Positions 6,806 to 12,928 of a DNA stretch of 14,421 bases are shown piece by piece. A program made the position numbers and the translations under genes. This stretch comes from Candidatus Parcubacteria bacterium (GTDB lineage: Bacteria; Patescibacteriota; Minisyncoccia; Minisyncoccales; UBA6532): NCBI GenBank assembly GCA_030645645.1, contig JAUSNC010000040.1, forward strand, positions 1 to 14,421. Reading direction: 5' to 3'. Positions within the stretch are counted from its first letter, which is position 1; each line of letters begins with the position of its first letter. The notes beneath the pieces are model-generated. The model had not been told where the DNA came from. It was given only the letters and a program-made list of their open reading frames with translations, and did not search any database.

Positions 6806-7162
6806 ATGCTGATGAAAATTCAGTTAGCCGAAACCGACGGAATCGTTCCTAAAACTATAATAGAAAAACTGCAAAAAACGTTACCAGAACTGTATATTGA
6901 TCTTAATGGCGCCCCTCTCTACCCCAATCACTCTCCTAAAAGCCCGATCAAATGTCAGTTAACCATAAGAAAAACAAGCCAGCCCAATAATATTGTAAAG
7001 ATAGAAGTATATACTACTCTCCAAAATATTCGTGAAGCAAAAAAAAGCTTGAGCATAGGTTTGAATTTTCCCGGACTGCCCCGACCAGTATTACTGGTTC
7101 CACATCTGGGGAATAAAGGCCCTGATTATCAAGTGAGTATAAAAGCAATCAGTAGCAACTAA
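6806..7162 (+). CDS. Unknown 118-residue protein
   Basis: I do not recognise a family. The protein is soluble-looking, with no signal peptide or membrane segment. The N-terminal half (MLMKIQLAETDGIVPKTIIE) suggests a helix. The middle is proline-rich with short strands (PLYPNHSPKSPIKCQLTIRK), and the C-terminal part has strand-like stretches (KIEVYTTL, PVLLVPHLG, DYQVSIKAI). There is a single cysteine. The coding call rests on its own promoter at the right distance, a double terminator right after the stop, and no competing gene on the other strand. A second ATG (6812, residue 3) is an equally possible start; the Shine-Dalgarno is weak at best (GAGAA). It is divergent from the Cas4-like nuclease, with a shared inverted repeat between them, so co-regulation is possible. 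Confidence 0.7.
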   Translation: MLMKIQLAETDGIVPKTIIEKLQKTLPELYIDLNGAPLYPNHSPKSPIKCQLTIRKTSQPNNIVKIEVYTTLQNIREAKKSLSIGLNFPGLPRPVLLVPHLGNKGPDYQVSIKAISSN

Positions 7163-7173
7163 TTTTTGAGCAA

Positions 7174-7202
7174 AGCTCTCTTTTTAAGAGAGCTCTTTTT
7201 TT
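7174..7202 (+). terminator. Terminator of the 118-residue protein gene
   Basis: AGCTCTCTT (7174-7182) and AAGAGAGCT (7186-7194) form a perfect 9-bp stem with a 3-nt loop, followed by C and seven T. It lies 12 nt after the stop codon. Confidence 0.88.
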
Positions 7203-7211
7203 ATTTTAACC

Positions 7212-7242
7212 AAAAACCCGCCTCATCGGCGGGCTTTCTTTT
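7212..7242. terminator. Bidirectional terminator between convergent transcripts
   Basis: CCCGCC (7217-7222) and GGCGGG (7228-7233) pair around TCATC. The plus strand continues CTTTCTTTTTT; the minus strand continues with five T (7216-7212). It is a second stop for the 118-residue gene and probably the final stop for the ribosomal operon arriving from the right. Confidence 0.85.
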
Positions 7243-7268
7243 TTCACTTTTTCTATTAGGTGAAACCT

Positions 7269-7391
7269 TACTACTAAGAAAAATGTTCCGCAGGGCGAGC
7301 GGGCATGGTCTCGCCAAAGGCGAGGAGCGAGCCCGAGGTTCAAGCAGCGCGAGCCTCGCAGGGGCAAGCGACTGCGGTTTTTCGTGTAGTA
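7269..7391. repeat. GC-rich element bounded by nested inverted repeats
   Basis: Outer arms pair in three blocks: TACTAC (7269-7274) with GTAGTA (7386-7391), GAAAAA (7278-7283) with TTTTTC (7378-7383), and CCGCAG (7288-7293) with CTGCGG (7372-7377). Inside is very GC-rich sequence with a hairpin CTCGCC-AAA-GGCGAG (7310-7324), the pair CGAGG/CCTCG (7334-7338, 7354-7358) and three copies of GCGAGC (7295, 7327, 7349). It could be a small non-autonomous mobile or REP-like element, or a structured 3' end of the rpsI transcript. No reading frame in it looks coding. Confidence 0.6.
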
Positions 7392-7401
7392 TGTGAGCCC
7401 T

Positions 7402-7989
7402 TTAACGTTTTGCCCATTGAGGAGCTCTTCTGGCTCTTTTTAAGCCGAATTTCTTTCTTTCCCGCATTCTGGGATCACGCGTAAGATATCCCACTTTTCT
7501 TAAACGTTTTCTGAAATCAATATTAAAATCCACTAAAGCCCTTGCGGCCGCGTGGCGGACGGCTTCCGCCTGGCCATGCATGCCTCCTCCTGAAACCTTC
7601 ACAACAACCCTAAATTTATCCAGGCACCTCATTTTTTCAAAAGACGAAGCGGCTATTTTTTGGAGTTCACCTGTCGGGAAATAAACATTGTATGGTTTAT
7701 CGTTAACTAAAAATACCTTATCACCTTTGGTAAAAAGTCGTATTCTTGCAACCGATGTTTTTCTTCTGCCAACTGCTTCAAAATAACGATTGGGCTGGGC
7801 CGCCAATTTAGCGTCAAATTCCGCCTCTTCTCTGGTTTCTTCCGCAGATATCACATCCGGAACAACTTTTATTTCTTCTTTTTCAATTAAAACTTTCTGC
7901 ACAGGTACTGCAGCTTTTTCAGATTTTTTTGCGGATGGTTTTGGTGTCCGAGGAGATTTTTTTATAGCAGTCTTTTTTATTTCTGGCAT
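7402..7989 (-). CDS. rpsI: Small-subunit ribosomal protein uS9 with long N-terminal extension
   Basis: A component of the 30S head whose C-terminal tail reaches the P-site tRNA. The core starts at about residue 68 (RYFEAVGRRKTSVARIRLF) and ends in the conserved basic tail RMRERKKFGLKRARRAPQWAKR, with the terminal KR. The protein is 195 residues against about 130 in most bacteria. The extra about 67 N-terminal residues are K/A/P/E-rich and probably disordered. The ATG at 7989 is chosen; it lies 1 nt after the rplM stop (TAATATG). An in-frame TTG at 7998 would overlap rplM. There is no proper Shine-Dalgarno, only AAGG about 15 nt upstream. It is the last gene of the alpha operon here, with rplM as its usual partner. 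Confidence 0.96.
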   Translation of the reverse strand: MPEIKKTAIKKSPRTPKPSAKKSEKAAVPVQKVLIEKEEIKVVPDVISAEETREEAEFDAKLAAQPNRYFEAVGRRKTSVARIRLFTKGDKVFLVNDKPYNVYFPTGELQKIAASSFEKMRCLDKFRVVVKVSGGGMHGQAEAVRHAAARALVDFNIDFRKRLRKVGYLTRDPRMRERKKFGLKRARRAPQWAKR

Positions 7990-7990
7990 A

Positions 7991-8338
7991 TTATTCAAAT
8001 TTTAACCTTATTATCTGTCTTGCCCTTAATTTATTTTTTGGCAACATCCTCAAAACGGCTTTTCGCAAAACTTCACCTGGCTTTTTTTGGAAAAGATCTT
8101 TCAAAAGTATTTCCTTGTCGCTGCCGATATATCCTGAATGTCGGAAAAAAGTCTTATTTTTGAATTTTTTACCAGTAAACTTTACCTTTTCCATATTCTT
8201 AATTATGACAAAAGCCCCCGAATCCACATTAGGCGCGTAATCGGGCCGGTTTTTCCCTCTCAATAGGCAGACAATCTCTGTTGCCATCCTTCCTAAAACT
8301 TTGTCTGTCGCATCAATTGTATGAGTTTCTCTTTTCAT
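7991..8338 (-). CDS. rplM: Large-subunit ribosomal protein uL13, short form
   Basis: An early-assembly 50S protein that binds 23S rRNA. Conserved stretches: IDATDKVLGRMATEIVCLLRGK, DYAPNVDSGAFVIIKN, the tail of the family's HSGYIG motif, and the RMLPKNKLRARQIIRLKF region matching the usual GMLPKxxLGRxMxxKLKVY. It is 115 residues against about 142 in E. coli: roughly ten residues fewer at the N terminus and about 25 missing after KLKVY. The next gene starts 1 nt after the stop, so the short end is real and not a missed frame. The start ATG (8338) is 2 nt after the rplQ stop. There is no Shine-Dalgarno. Confidence 0.95.
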   Translation of the reverse strand: MKRETHTIDATDKVLGRMATEIVCLLRGKNRPDYAPNVDSGAFVIIKNMEKVKFTGKKFKNKTFFRHSGYIGSDKEILLKDLFQKKPGEVLRKAVLRMLPKNKLRARQIIRLKFE

Positions 8339-8340
8339 AT

Positions 8341-8691
8341 TTATTTAACTAATTCAATAATCGCCATTTTTGCTCCGTCTTCTTGTCTTGGCCCGGTTTT
8401 TATAATTCTCGTATAACCACCATTCCTTTCTTTATAACTTGGAGCGATTTCCTTTATTAATTTTTCCGTTAATTTAGGCGAAAGGAAACGGATTAATAAT
8501 CTTTTTGAAGCCATATCCCCTTTCTTGGCTCTGGTTATTAGTTTTTCTGTAGCCGGGGCTATTGCTTTCGCCCTCGCTAAAGTTGTTTTTATTTTCCCCT
8601 TCAAAATAAGCGCGCTGATAAGTGCTTTTATAAAGGCTTTTCGCTGATCGGTTTTCCTTCCAAATTTTCTGGTTTTGGCAAGCTTTTGCAT
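8341..8691 (-). CDS. rplQ: Large-subunit ribosomal protein bL17
   Basis: A 116-residue 50S protein near the peptide exit tunnel. Family features: the N-terminal LAKTRKFGRKTDQRKAFIKAL region (compare RKSGRQLNRNSSHRQAM), GKIKTTLARAKAIAPATEKLITRAK, and the C-terminal NGGYTRIIKTGPRQEDGAKMAIIELVK. Full length for the family. It follows rpoA by 8 nt, the normal bacterial order. No Shine-Dalgarno precedes the ATG (AATATTTTTTATG). Confidence 0.96.
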   Translation of the reverse strand: MQKLAKTRKFGRKTDQRKAFIKALISALILKGKIKTTLARAKAIAPATEKLITRAKKGDMASKRLLIRFLSPKLTEKLIKEIAPSYKERNGGYTRIIKTGPRQEDGAKMAIIELVK

Positions 8692-8699
8692 AAAAAATA

Positions 8700-9632
8700 T
8701 TATTCGCCCGGTTTAATTTCTAAACCAAGCTTTTTCAGCGCCTTTTTTATTTCTTTTATTCCTTTATCTCCCATACCTTCTAAATCCAGAAGGCTTTTTT
8801 CGCTCTTTTTTAAAATCCCGCCTACTGTTTTTATTTTACTTATAGACAAGGCGTTTAATGTCCTGGTTGAAATTTTCAAATCTTCCGCTTTGATTTTCAG
8901 AACGTCTTCCTTTACGGAAGATTCCTTAGAAGCAGCAGGCGCTTCTTCCTTCTTTAAATTTTCAGATATTACGGAAAGATGCTTTATTAAAATTTCTGAA
9001 GCCTGCGCGAAAGCTTCTTCAGGGGTCAAACTGCCGTCTGTTTCCAAACCGACGAAAAGCCTATCAAAATCGGTTCTGTCCCCGATTCTCATATTTTCAA
9101 CTTTATAACTTACCTTCCTGACCGGGGTATAAATTGCATCTACCGCAATTACTCCCACATCAAGCTTTTTATTCTTCCTTCTTTCAATCGGCTCGTATCC
9201 CAATCCTTTTTCAATTAATATTTCCATTTCCAAATCAGCCTTTTTCTCGGTTAAGGTGGCAATTTCAATATCTTTATTCATCAATTCAACCTGCGAGGGC
9301 AGTTCAAAATCCGAACCTTTTACTTTTTTCTCGCCTTTTACCTTTAAGGTCACTTTCTGGGGCTCGTCGCCATGGAGCTTGAAACGCAATTGCTTCAGGT
9401 TGAGTAATATATTGATAACATCTTCAAGAACTCCGGGGATGGCAGAAAATTCATGATTGACTCCTTTTATTTTTACTTGAGTGACGGCAGCTCCCTCCAG
9501 AGAAGAAAGCAAAACCCTCCTAAGGCTGTTTCCAAGGGTAACTCCATATCCCGGATATAAACCTTCGATTATAAACTGGGCGGAATGCCCCTTTTTCTCT
9601 GTTACTTTTAGTTGTGACGGTAACGGAATCAT
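8700..9632 (-). CDS. rpoA: RNA polymerase alpha subunit
   Basis: The alpha dimer starts RNA polymerase assembly, and its C-terminal domain contacts UP elements and activators. The N-terminal domain has the conserved ALPHA-dimer motif GLYPGYGVTLGNSLRRVLLSS and VKIKGVNHEFSAIPGVLEDV. A charged linker (ENLKKEEAPAASKESS) leads to the C-terminal helix-hairpin-helix domain (LKISTRTLNALSISKIKTVG and DLEGMGDKGIKEIKKALKKLGL). The arginine and asparagine of TRTLN match E. coli R265 and N268, which bind DNA, so UP-element binding is likely kept. The ATG at 9632 (MIPLPSQL, 310 residues) is chosen. An in-frame TTG at 9656 would add 8 residues but begins right against a hairpin. Shine-Dalgarno is absent or very weak. 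Confidence 0.96.
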   Translation of the reverse strand: MIPLPSQLKVTEKKGHSAQFIIEGLYPGYGVTLGNSLRRVLLSSLEGAAVTQVKIKGVNHEFSAIPGVLEDVINILLNLKQLRFKLHGDEPQKVTLKVKGEKKVKGSDFELPSQVELMNKDIEIATLTEKKADLEMEILIEKGLGYEPIERRKNKKLDVGVIAVDAIYTPVRKVSYKVENMRIGDRTDFDRLFVGLETDGSLTPEEAFAQASEILIKHLSVISENLKKEEAPAASKESSVKEDVLKIKAEDLKISTRTLNALSISKIKTVGGILKKSEKSLLDLEGMGDKGIKEIKKALKKLGLEIKPGE

Positions 9633-9658
9633 TATATTTTTCTTTGCTGTTTTCAAGA

Positions 9659-9675
9659 TGCTGACATAATCAGCA
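9659..9675 (-). promoter_or_regulatory. Hairpin just upstream of rpoA
   Basis: TGCTGA and TCAGCA pair with a 5-nt loop (9670-9675 with 9659-9664) in the 71-nt gap between rpsD and the chosen rpoA start. No T run follows, so it is not a terminator. The gap is the longest between rpsM and rpsI, where genes otherwise lie 1-13 nt apart. It may mark an RNA processing or translational control site. Confidence 0.4.
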
Positions 9676-9703
9676 ACTCATGGACAACAAGTTTAAAAAT
9701 AGT

Positions 9704-10333
9704 TTATCTTGAATAATACTCGAATATGGCCGATATCTCCGCCGGCAAAGCTGTTTCTTCCGGCGTCGGCAGACCTATGACCTTTCCTTCTAATTTATCC
9801 TTATCTAATTCAAGCCAGGAAGGAACCTGATATTTTTTCAAAGTTGCTGCTAAATTCTTAAAAATCGCTTTATCTTTTGAAAAAGGCTTGATGCTTATTT
9901 TATCTCCTTTTTTCATTTGACGCGAAGGCACATCTGTTAATTTTCCATTGATATAGAGATGTCCGTGGGTTACCATTTGCTTCGCTGCAGACCTAGAACT
10001 GGCAAAACCTAATCGGAAAACGGTATTATCTAAGCGCATTTCCAATTTTTGCACTAAAAGACTGGACGTATTCTCCACTTTCCCTCTCTTTTCAAGTATC
10101 TCTTTAACATATTTTTTAAATTGTCTTTCTCGTAAATTATACCATCCTTTAACTTTTTGCTTTTCTCCCAATTCTTTTCCGTATTCTGACGGGGCTTTTT
10201 TTCTTTTTTTGGTTTTCATTCCTGGTCCGTAGGGCCTTCTTGTTAAAGCACATTTAGCAGAAAAACACTTATCTCCTTTTAAAAAAAGTTTTGTTCCAGA
10301 TCTGCGGCAAATTTTACATTTTGAATCCAACAT
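9704..10333 (-). CDS. rpsD: Small-subunit ribosomal protein uS4, zinc-binding (C+) form
   Basis: A 209-residue primary 16S rRNA-binding protein that nucleates 30S assembly. Near the N terminus four cysteines (C6-x2-C9-x13-C23-x4-C28) form the zinc site typical of the C+ type (compare Thermus). The RPYGPGM motif follows, then KGWYNLRERQFKKYV and the S4 RNA-binding domain (MRLDNTVFRLGFASSRSAAKQMVTHGHLYINGK, about 99-131). The C-terminal end (PAEISAIFEYYSR) matches the family ending IVEFYSR. Full length. The ATG at 10333 is 13 nt after rpsK, with an A/T-only leader and no Shine-Dalgarno. In E. coli S4 represses its own operon; whether it does so here is not visible. Confidence 0.97.
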   Translation of the reverse strand: MLDSKCKICRRSGTKLFLKGDKCFSAKCALTRRPYGPGMKTKKRKKAPSEYGKELGEKQKVKGWYNLRERQFKKYVKEILEKRGKVENTSSLLVQKLEMRLDNTVFRLGFASSRSAAKQMVTHGHLYINGKLTDVPSRQMKKGDKISIKPFSKDKAIFKNLAATLKKYQVPSWLELDKDKLEGKVIGLPTPEETALPAEISAIFEYYSR

Positions 10334-10346
10334 AATTTATATATAA

Positions 10347-10802
10347 TTACACCCTTCTTACCTTAGGAGGCTTAGTGCCGTTATGAGGAATGGGTGTTTT
10401 ATCTTGAATTGAAGTTATTTCAAGACCTCTGGCGGCCAGCGATCTAATTGCTGATTCGCGGCCTGATCCGATTCCTTTTATTTTAATCTCTATTTTCTCA
10501 ATTCCTATCTTACTGGCAATCTGATAAAGGGCTTCAGCCACCTTTGAAGCGGCAAAAGGCGTTGCTTTCTTAGTACCTCTGAATCCTATGCTTCCTGCAG
10601 AAAGCCAACCCAAAGCATTACCGCTGGCATCGGTAAGCGTCATAATAGTGTTGTTGTAAGAAGCGAATATATAAACTCGGCCGTCCCTTATTTTCCTTGT
10701 CGGAGCTTTAGCTTCGGATTCTTTTTGCACTTTTGCATCAACCTTAGCCCGCTCTTCAATCAACTCTTTTTCAGTTTTTTGTATAATATGCTTTTTTCCC
10801 AT
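10347..10802 (-). CDS. rpsK: Small-subunit ribosomal protein uS11
   Basis: A 151-residue protein of the 30S platform. The core begins at about residue 39 (RDGRVYIFASYNNTIMTLTD) and continues with NALGWLSAGSIGFRGTKKATPFAA, GIGSGRESAIRSLAARGLEI and the C-terminal TPIPHNGTKPPKVRRV; all are hallmark stretches. It is about 20 residues longer than E. coli uS11 because of a charged N-terminal extension (KTEKELIEERAKVDAK). The ATG at 10802 is the only reasonable start and lies 6 nt after the rpsM stop. There is no Shine-Dalgarno (TAAACTTTTATG). Confidence 0.97.
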   Translation of the reverse strand: MGKKHIIQKTEKELIEERAKVDAKVQKESEAKAPTRKIRDGRVYIFASYNNTIMTLTDASGNALGWLSAGSIGFRGTKKATPFAASKVAEALYQIASKIGIEKIEIKIKGIGSGRESAIRSLAARGLEITSIQDKTPIPHNGTKPPKVRRV

Positions 10803-10808
10803 AAAAGT

Positions 10809-11198
10809 TTATGTGGACATTGCGGGCGGTTTTCTGCCCGATCCCACTGTTTTTCTGATATTATGCCTTATTGTTCTAGTATTGGTTTTTGTCCTTTGTC
10901 CCCTGACAGGAAGACCTTTGATATGCCTTAGGCCTCTCCAAGCACCGATATCCTTCAATCTTTTTATTGACATCATAATTTCGCGTCTTAAATCCCCTTC
11001 AATCTTGTGATTCTTTTCAATAATTTCACGGATCCTGTTTAATTCCTCAGGGGTAAGTTTTACAGCCTTTATTGTAGGGTCAATCTTCGCTTGAACCAAA
11101 ATTTTCCTGGCCAAAGATGGGCCTATTCCATATATATAGGATAAAGATGTCTCTATTTGTTTTTGATCAGGGATGTTTACCCCGGCAATTCTTGGCAT
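10809..11198 (-). CDS. rpsM: Small-subunit ribosomal protein uS13
   Basis: A 129-residue 30S head protein that contacts the 50S subunit and P-site tRNA. The N terminus PRIAGVNIPDQKQIETSLSY and helix-hairpin-helix YGIGPSLARKIL are diagnostic, as are RREIMMSIKRLKDIGAWRGLRH, GLPVRGQRTKTNTRT and a basic C-terminal tail (NIRKTVGSGRKPP). Length is slightly above E. coli (118). It starts 6 nt after the rpmJ stop with no Shine-Dalgarno. Confidence 0.97.
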   Translation of the reverse strand: MPRIAGVNIPDQKQIETSLSYIYGIGPSLARKILVQAKIDPTIKAVKLTPEELNRIREIIEKNHKIEGDLRREIMMSIKRLKDIGAWRGLRHIKGLPVRGQRTKTNTRTIRHNIRKTVGSGRKPPAMST

Positions 11199-11204
11199 AT
11201 TAAA

Positions 11205-11321
11205 TTACGGCCCTTGGCGCTGCTTATGTTTTGGATTCTTGCAAATAACATAAACATGGCCTCTGCGCCTTACTATTTTACAATCTTTGCAGATTTTTTT
11301 TGTTGATGGCTGTACTTTCAT
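11205..11321 (-). CDS. rpmJ: Large-subunit ribosomal protein bL36, zinc form
   Basis: A 38-residue zinc-knuckle protein of the 50S subunit; it begins MKVQPSTKKICKDCKIV and ends KHKQRQGP. It has the C-x2-C ... C-x4-H zinc ligands (CKDC, CKNPKH), so it is the zinc-binding C+ form. It lies between infA and rpsM, its standard place. The 62-nt gap to infA holds a strong hairpin. The start codon is 11 nt downstream of that hairpin, with no Shine-Dalgarno (CTATTAAGATG). Confidence 0.96.
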   Translation of the reverse strand: MKVQPSTKKICKDCKIVRRRGHVYVICKNPKHKQRQGP

Positions 11322-11332
11322 CTTAATAGTAA

Positions 11333-11359
11333 AATGTTAGAATGTTGCATTCTAACATT
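11333..11359 (-). promoter_or_regulatory. Perfect 12-bp hairpin between infA and rpmJ
   Basis: AATGTTAGAATG (11333-11344) and CATTCTAACATT (11348-11359) pair perfectly around a 3-nt loop. On the minus strand it lies 24 nt after the infA stop and 11 nt before the rpmJ ATG, followed by a short TTTACTATT tail. The T run is weak, so it may be a partial terminator, an mRNA stabiliser, an RNase III-type processing site or a protein-binding leader. Confidence 0.7.
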
Positions 11360-11383
11360 AAGGAAATTTATTAAAACTGTATG

Positions 11384-11608
11384 TTATTTTCCTCGGAATG
11401 TGATTCTGCCTCTTGTTTCATCGTAAGGCGTAAATTCCACTGTTACGCGATCTCCCGGCAATACCTTAATATGGAACATTCTTAGCTTTCCGGCAAGATG
11501 GGCAATCACTTCTTTCCCGTCATCTAAATTTACCTTAAAACGTGCGCTTGGTAAAGCTTCTAAAACTACTCCGCTCTTCTTGATGACGTTTTTTTCTGGT
11601 TTTGGCAT
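11384..11608 (-). CDS. infA: Translation initiation factor IF-1
   Basis: A 74-residue single OB-fold protein that binds the 30S A site during initiation. Conserved parts: GVVLEALPSARFKVNLDDGKEVIAHLAGKLR, MFHIKVLPGDRVTVEFTPYD and RGRITFRGK. The ATG at 11608 is chosen; an in-frame TTG (11614) two codons earlier is possible but sits at the predicted transcription start. It is the first gene of the alpha operon here, read from its own promoter. The leader is only about 6-8 nt, too short for a normal Shine-Dalgarno, and none is seen. Confidence 0.96.
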   Translation of the reverse strand: MPKPEKNVIKKSGVVLEALPSARFKVNLDDGKEVIAHLAGKLRMFHIKVLPGDRVTVEFTPYDETRGRITFRGK

Positions 11609-11620
11609 TAACAATTCTAT

Positions 11621-11649
11621 ATATTACAAAAATTTAAAAAAATAGTCAA
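11621..11649 (-). promoter_or_regulatory. Promoter of the infA-rpsI operon
   Basis: TTGACT (11649-11644), a 17-bp A/T-only spacer and TAATAT (11626-11621) on the minus strand. The start is expected about 11614-11616, leaving 6-8 nt before the infA ATG. The -35 box begins 5 nt after the stop codon of the preceding baseplate-J-like gene. No terminator lies between, so read-through transcription from upstream is also possible. Confidence 0.75.
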
Positions 11650-11653
11650 CCCC

Positions 11654-12928
11654 TTACTCGCCTACGGGCGGCAATACCACTGTTACTTTTACATTATCCG
11701 CTTTTAACGGAATAGTCTTTACCCAAAATGGCCATAGCTTTACCTGCACCTTTTCAATGTCTTTATAATTATTTTCAATGTAACCGGTAAACTGACTCTC
11801 TCCTTTTCCCAGAGAATCGTCTTTTATAGTATCTTCGGATACTGCGGGATAAATCCTTGCTTGAATAACCAAGTCTATTGCGGCTTTGGTGTCGCTTAAT
11901 TTTTTATTAATTAAATAAGATATTTTCAGGCTTTCTGTTTGAAGTTTAAAAGAAGAGGAAATTTGATTAAGCGCATATGCTTCGGAAAAAAGGCTTAAAT
12001 CTGATTTCTTAAAAGAAAGACTTTCTGCATTAGCTTTTGCCTGGAAAGGGAAAATTTCCAGTTCTTGGCCGGCATTAGCCAGAAACGCAGTATCAATCAG
12101 ATTATTAACGGTTAATTCATCAGACAATATAACATCGGTATCTTTGCCTGCTTTATTGGCCAGAGAGATTAAGCTTTGTTCTAATGCCTTTTCTGACAAC
12201 ATCTTTTCTGCATTATTAATATCAGCTTGGCTTACCTGACTGACTTCCTTTTTAAAACCTCCTTGCATTGGAGAAAATGATTTGGCGTAGAAACTGGTGT
12301 ATTTTGGAGTTCCGGCAAATCCAGGTATTGAAAAAATAGTCGGTTCTATATTATATTCCTCCCCTGCAGAAGATGCGATAACCTCGGCGTCAACGGTTCC
12401 TGGAACAAGTTTTCCGTTTTCATAATATTCGCCAGGTACATTTGTCTTACTGGTGAGAGTAAATAATTTACCATCCGCGGAAATGAATCTCGTTTTTACC
12501 ACTAAACCTTGGGGACTGGTTGAATAAGCATTGTATATTTTTATTGTTCCGCCGGCTTTTCCTTCCTTTAATAATTTTCCGGTAGAAGAAAATTCCTGAG
12601 ATACTGTTTCTTCCACTGTTATAATTTTGCCGGGAATGAAATTCCTGGAAAGATCTATTTCTTTTATAGAACCGTCTATTGTTGCCTGAACTTCAAATTC
12701 CTTCATTTGAGTTGATGGCCAAACAAGTAATTCTGCCTTTGGTTCAATAAAAACATAGGCGAGTAGAGCCAAAATAAAAGGAACGGCTAATGCTAGCAAC
12801 AACGGAAATTTCCATTTCCTGATATTCAGATTAGCGTTTTTTTGTTTCTCTCCTTCCTTAAAAAAAACTTTATTTTCTCCTTTGACCTCTGAGGGAGGAA
12901 TAATATCAAAAATCTTTTTAGTCTGCAT
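11654..12928 (-). CDS. Single-pass membrane protein with baseplate-J-like region
   Basis: A 424-residue protein of unknown role. A basic, polar cytoplasmic N terminus (1-40) is followed by one membrane helix (about 41-61, FPLLLALAVPFILALLAYVF) and a large outer domain. Residues about 125-205 (GGTIKIYNAYSTSPQGL, GTVDAEVIASSAGEEYNIE) resemble the baseplate J/gp47 pattern of phage tails and of many Parcubacterial surface proteins; this match is by eye. The C-terminal half has no motif I recognise (helix-rich 235-260, then strands ending KVTVVLPPVGE). Its ATG follows the FtsA/PilM-like stop codon with no gap (TAAATG), which implies coupled translation and a shared role. An envelope, pilus-assembly or division complex is the likeliest setting; this is inference. 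Confidence 0.75.
   Translation of the reverse strand: MQTKKIFDIIPPSEVKGENKVFFKEGEKQKNANLNIRKWKFPLLLALAVPFILALLAYVFIEPKAELLVWPSTQMKEFEVQATIDGSIKEIDLSRNFIPGKIITVEETVSQEFSSTGKLLKEGKAGGTIKIYNAYSTSPQGLVVKTRFISADGKLFTLTSKTNVPGEYYENGKLVPGTVDAEVIASSAGEEYNIEPTIFSIPGFAGTPKYTSFYAKSFSPMQGGFKKEVSQVSQADINNAEKMLSEKALEQSLISLANKAGKDTDVILSDELTVNNLIDTAFLANAGQELEIFPFQAKANAESLSFKKSDLSLFSEAYALNQISSSFKLQTESLKISYLINKKLSDTKAAIDLVIQARIYPAVSEDTIKDDSLGKGESQFTGYIENNYKDIEKVQVKLWPFWVKTIPLKADNVKVTVVLPPVGE

Noticed and set aside
7335..7345. GGTTCAA inside the GC-rich element, resembling a tRNA T-loop
   Set aside because: No acceptor stem, anticodon arm or D-arm can be folded around it.
7166..7396. 76-codon plus-strand frame after the 118-residue gene
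   Set aside because: It runs through two terminators and the GC-rich inverted-repeat element; its composition is not protein-like.
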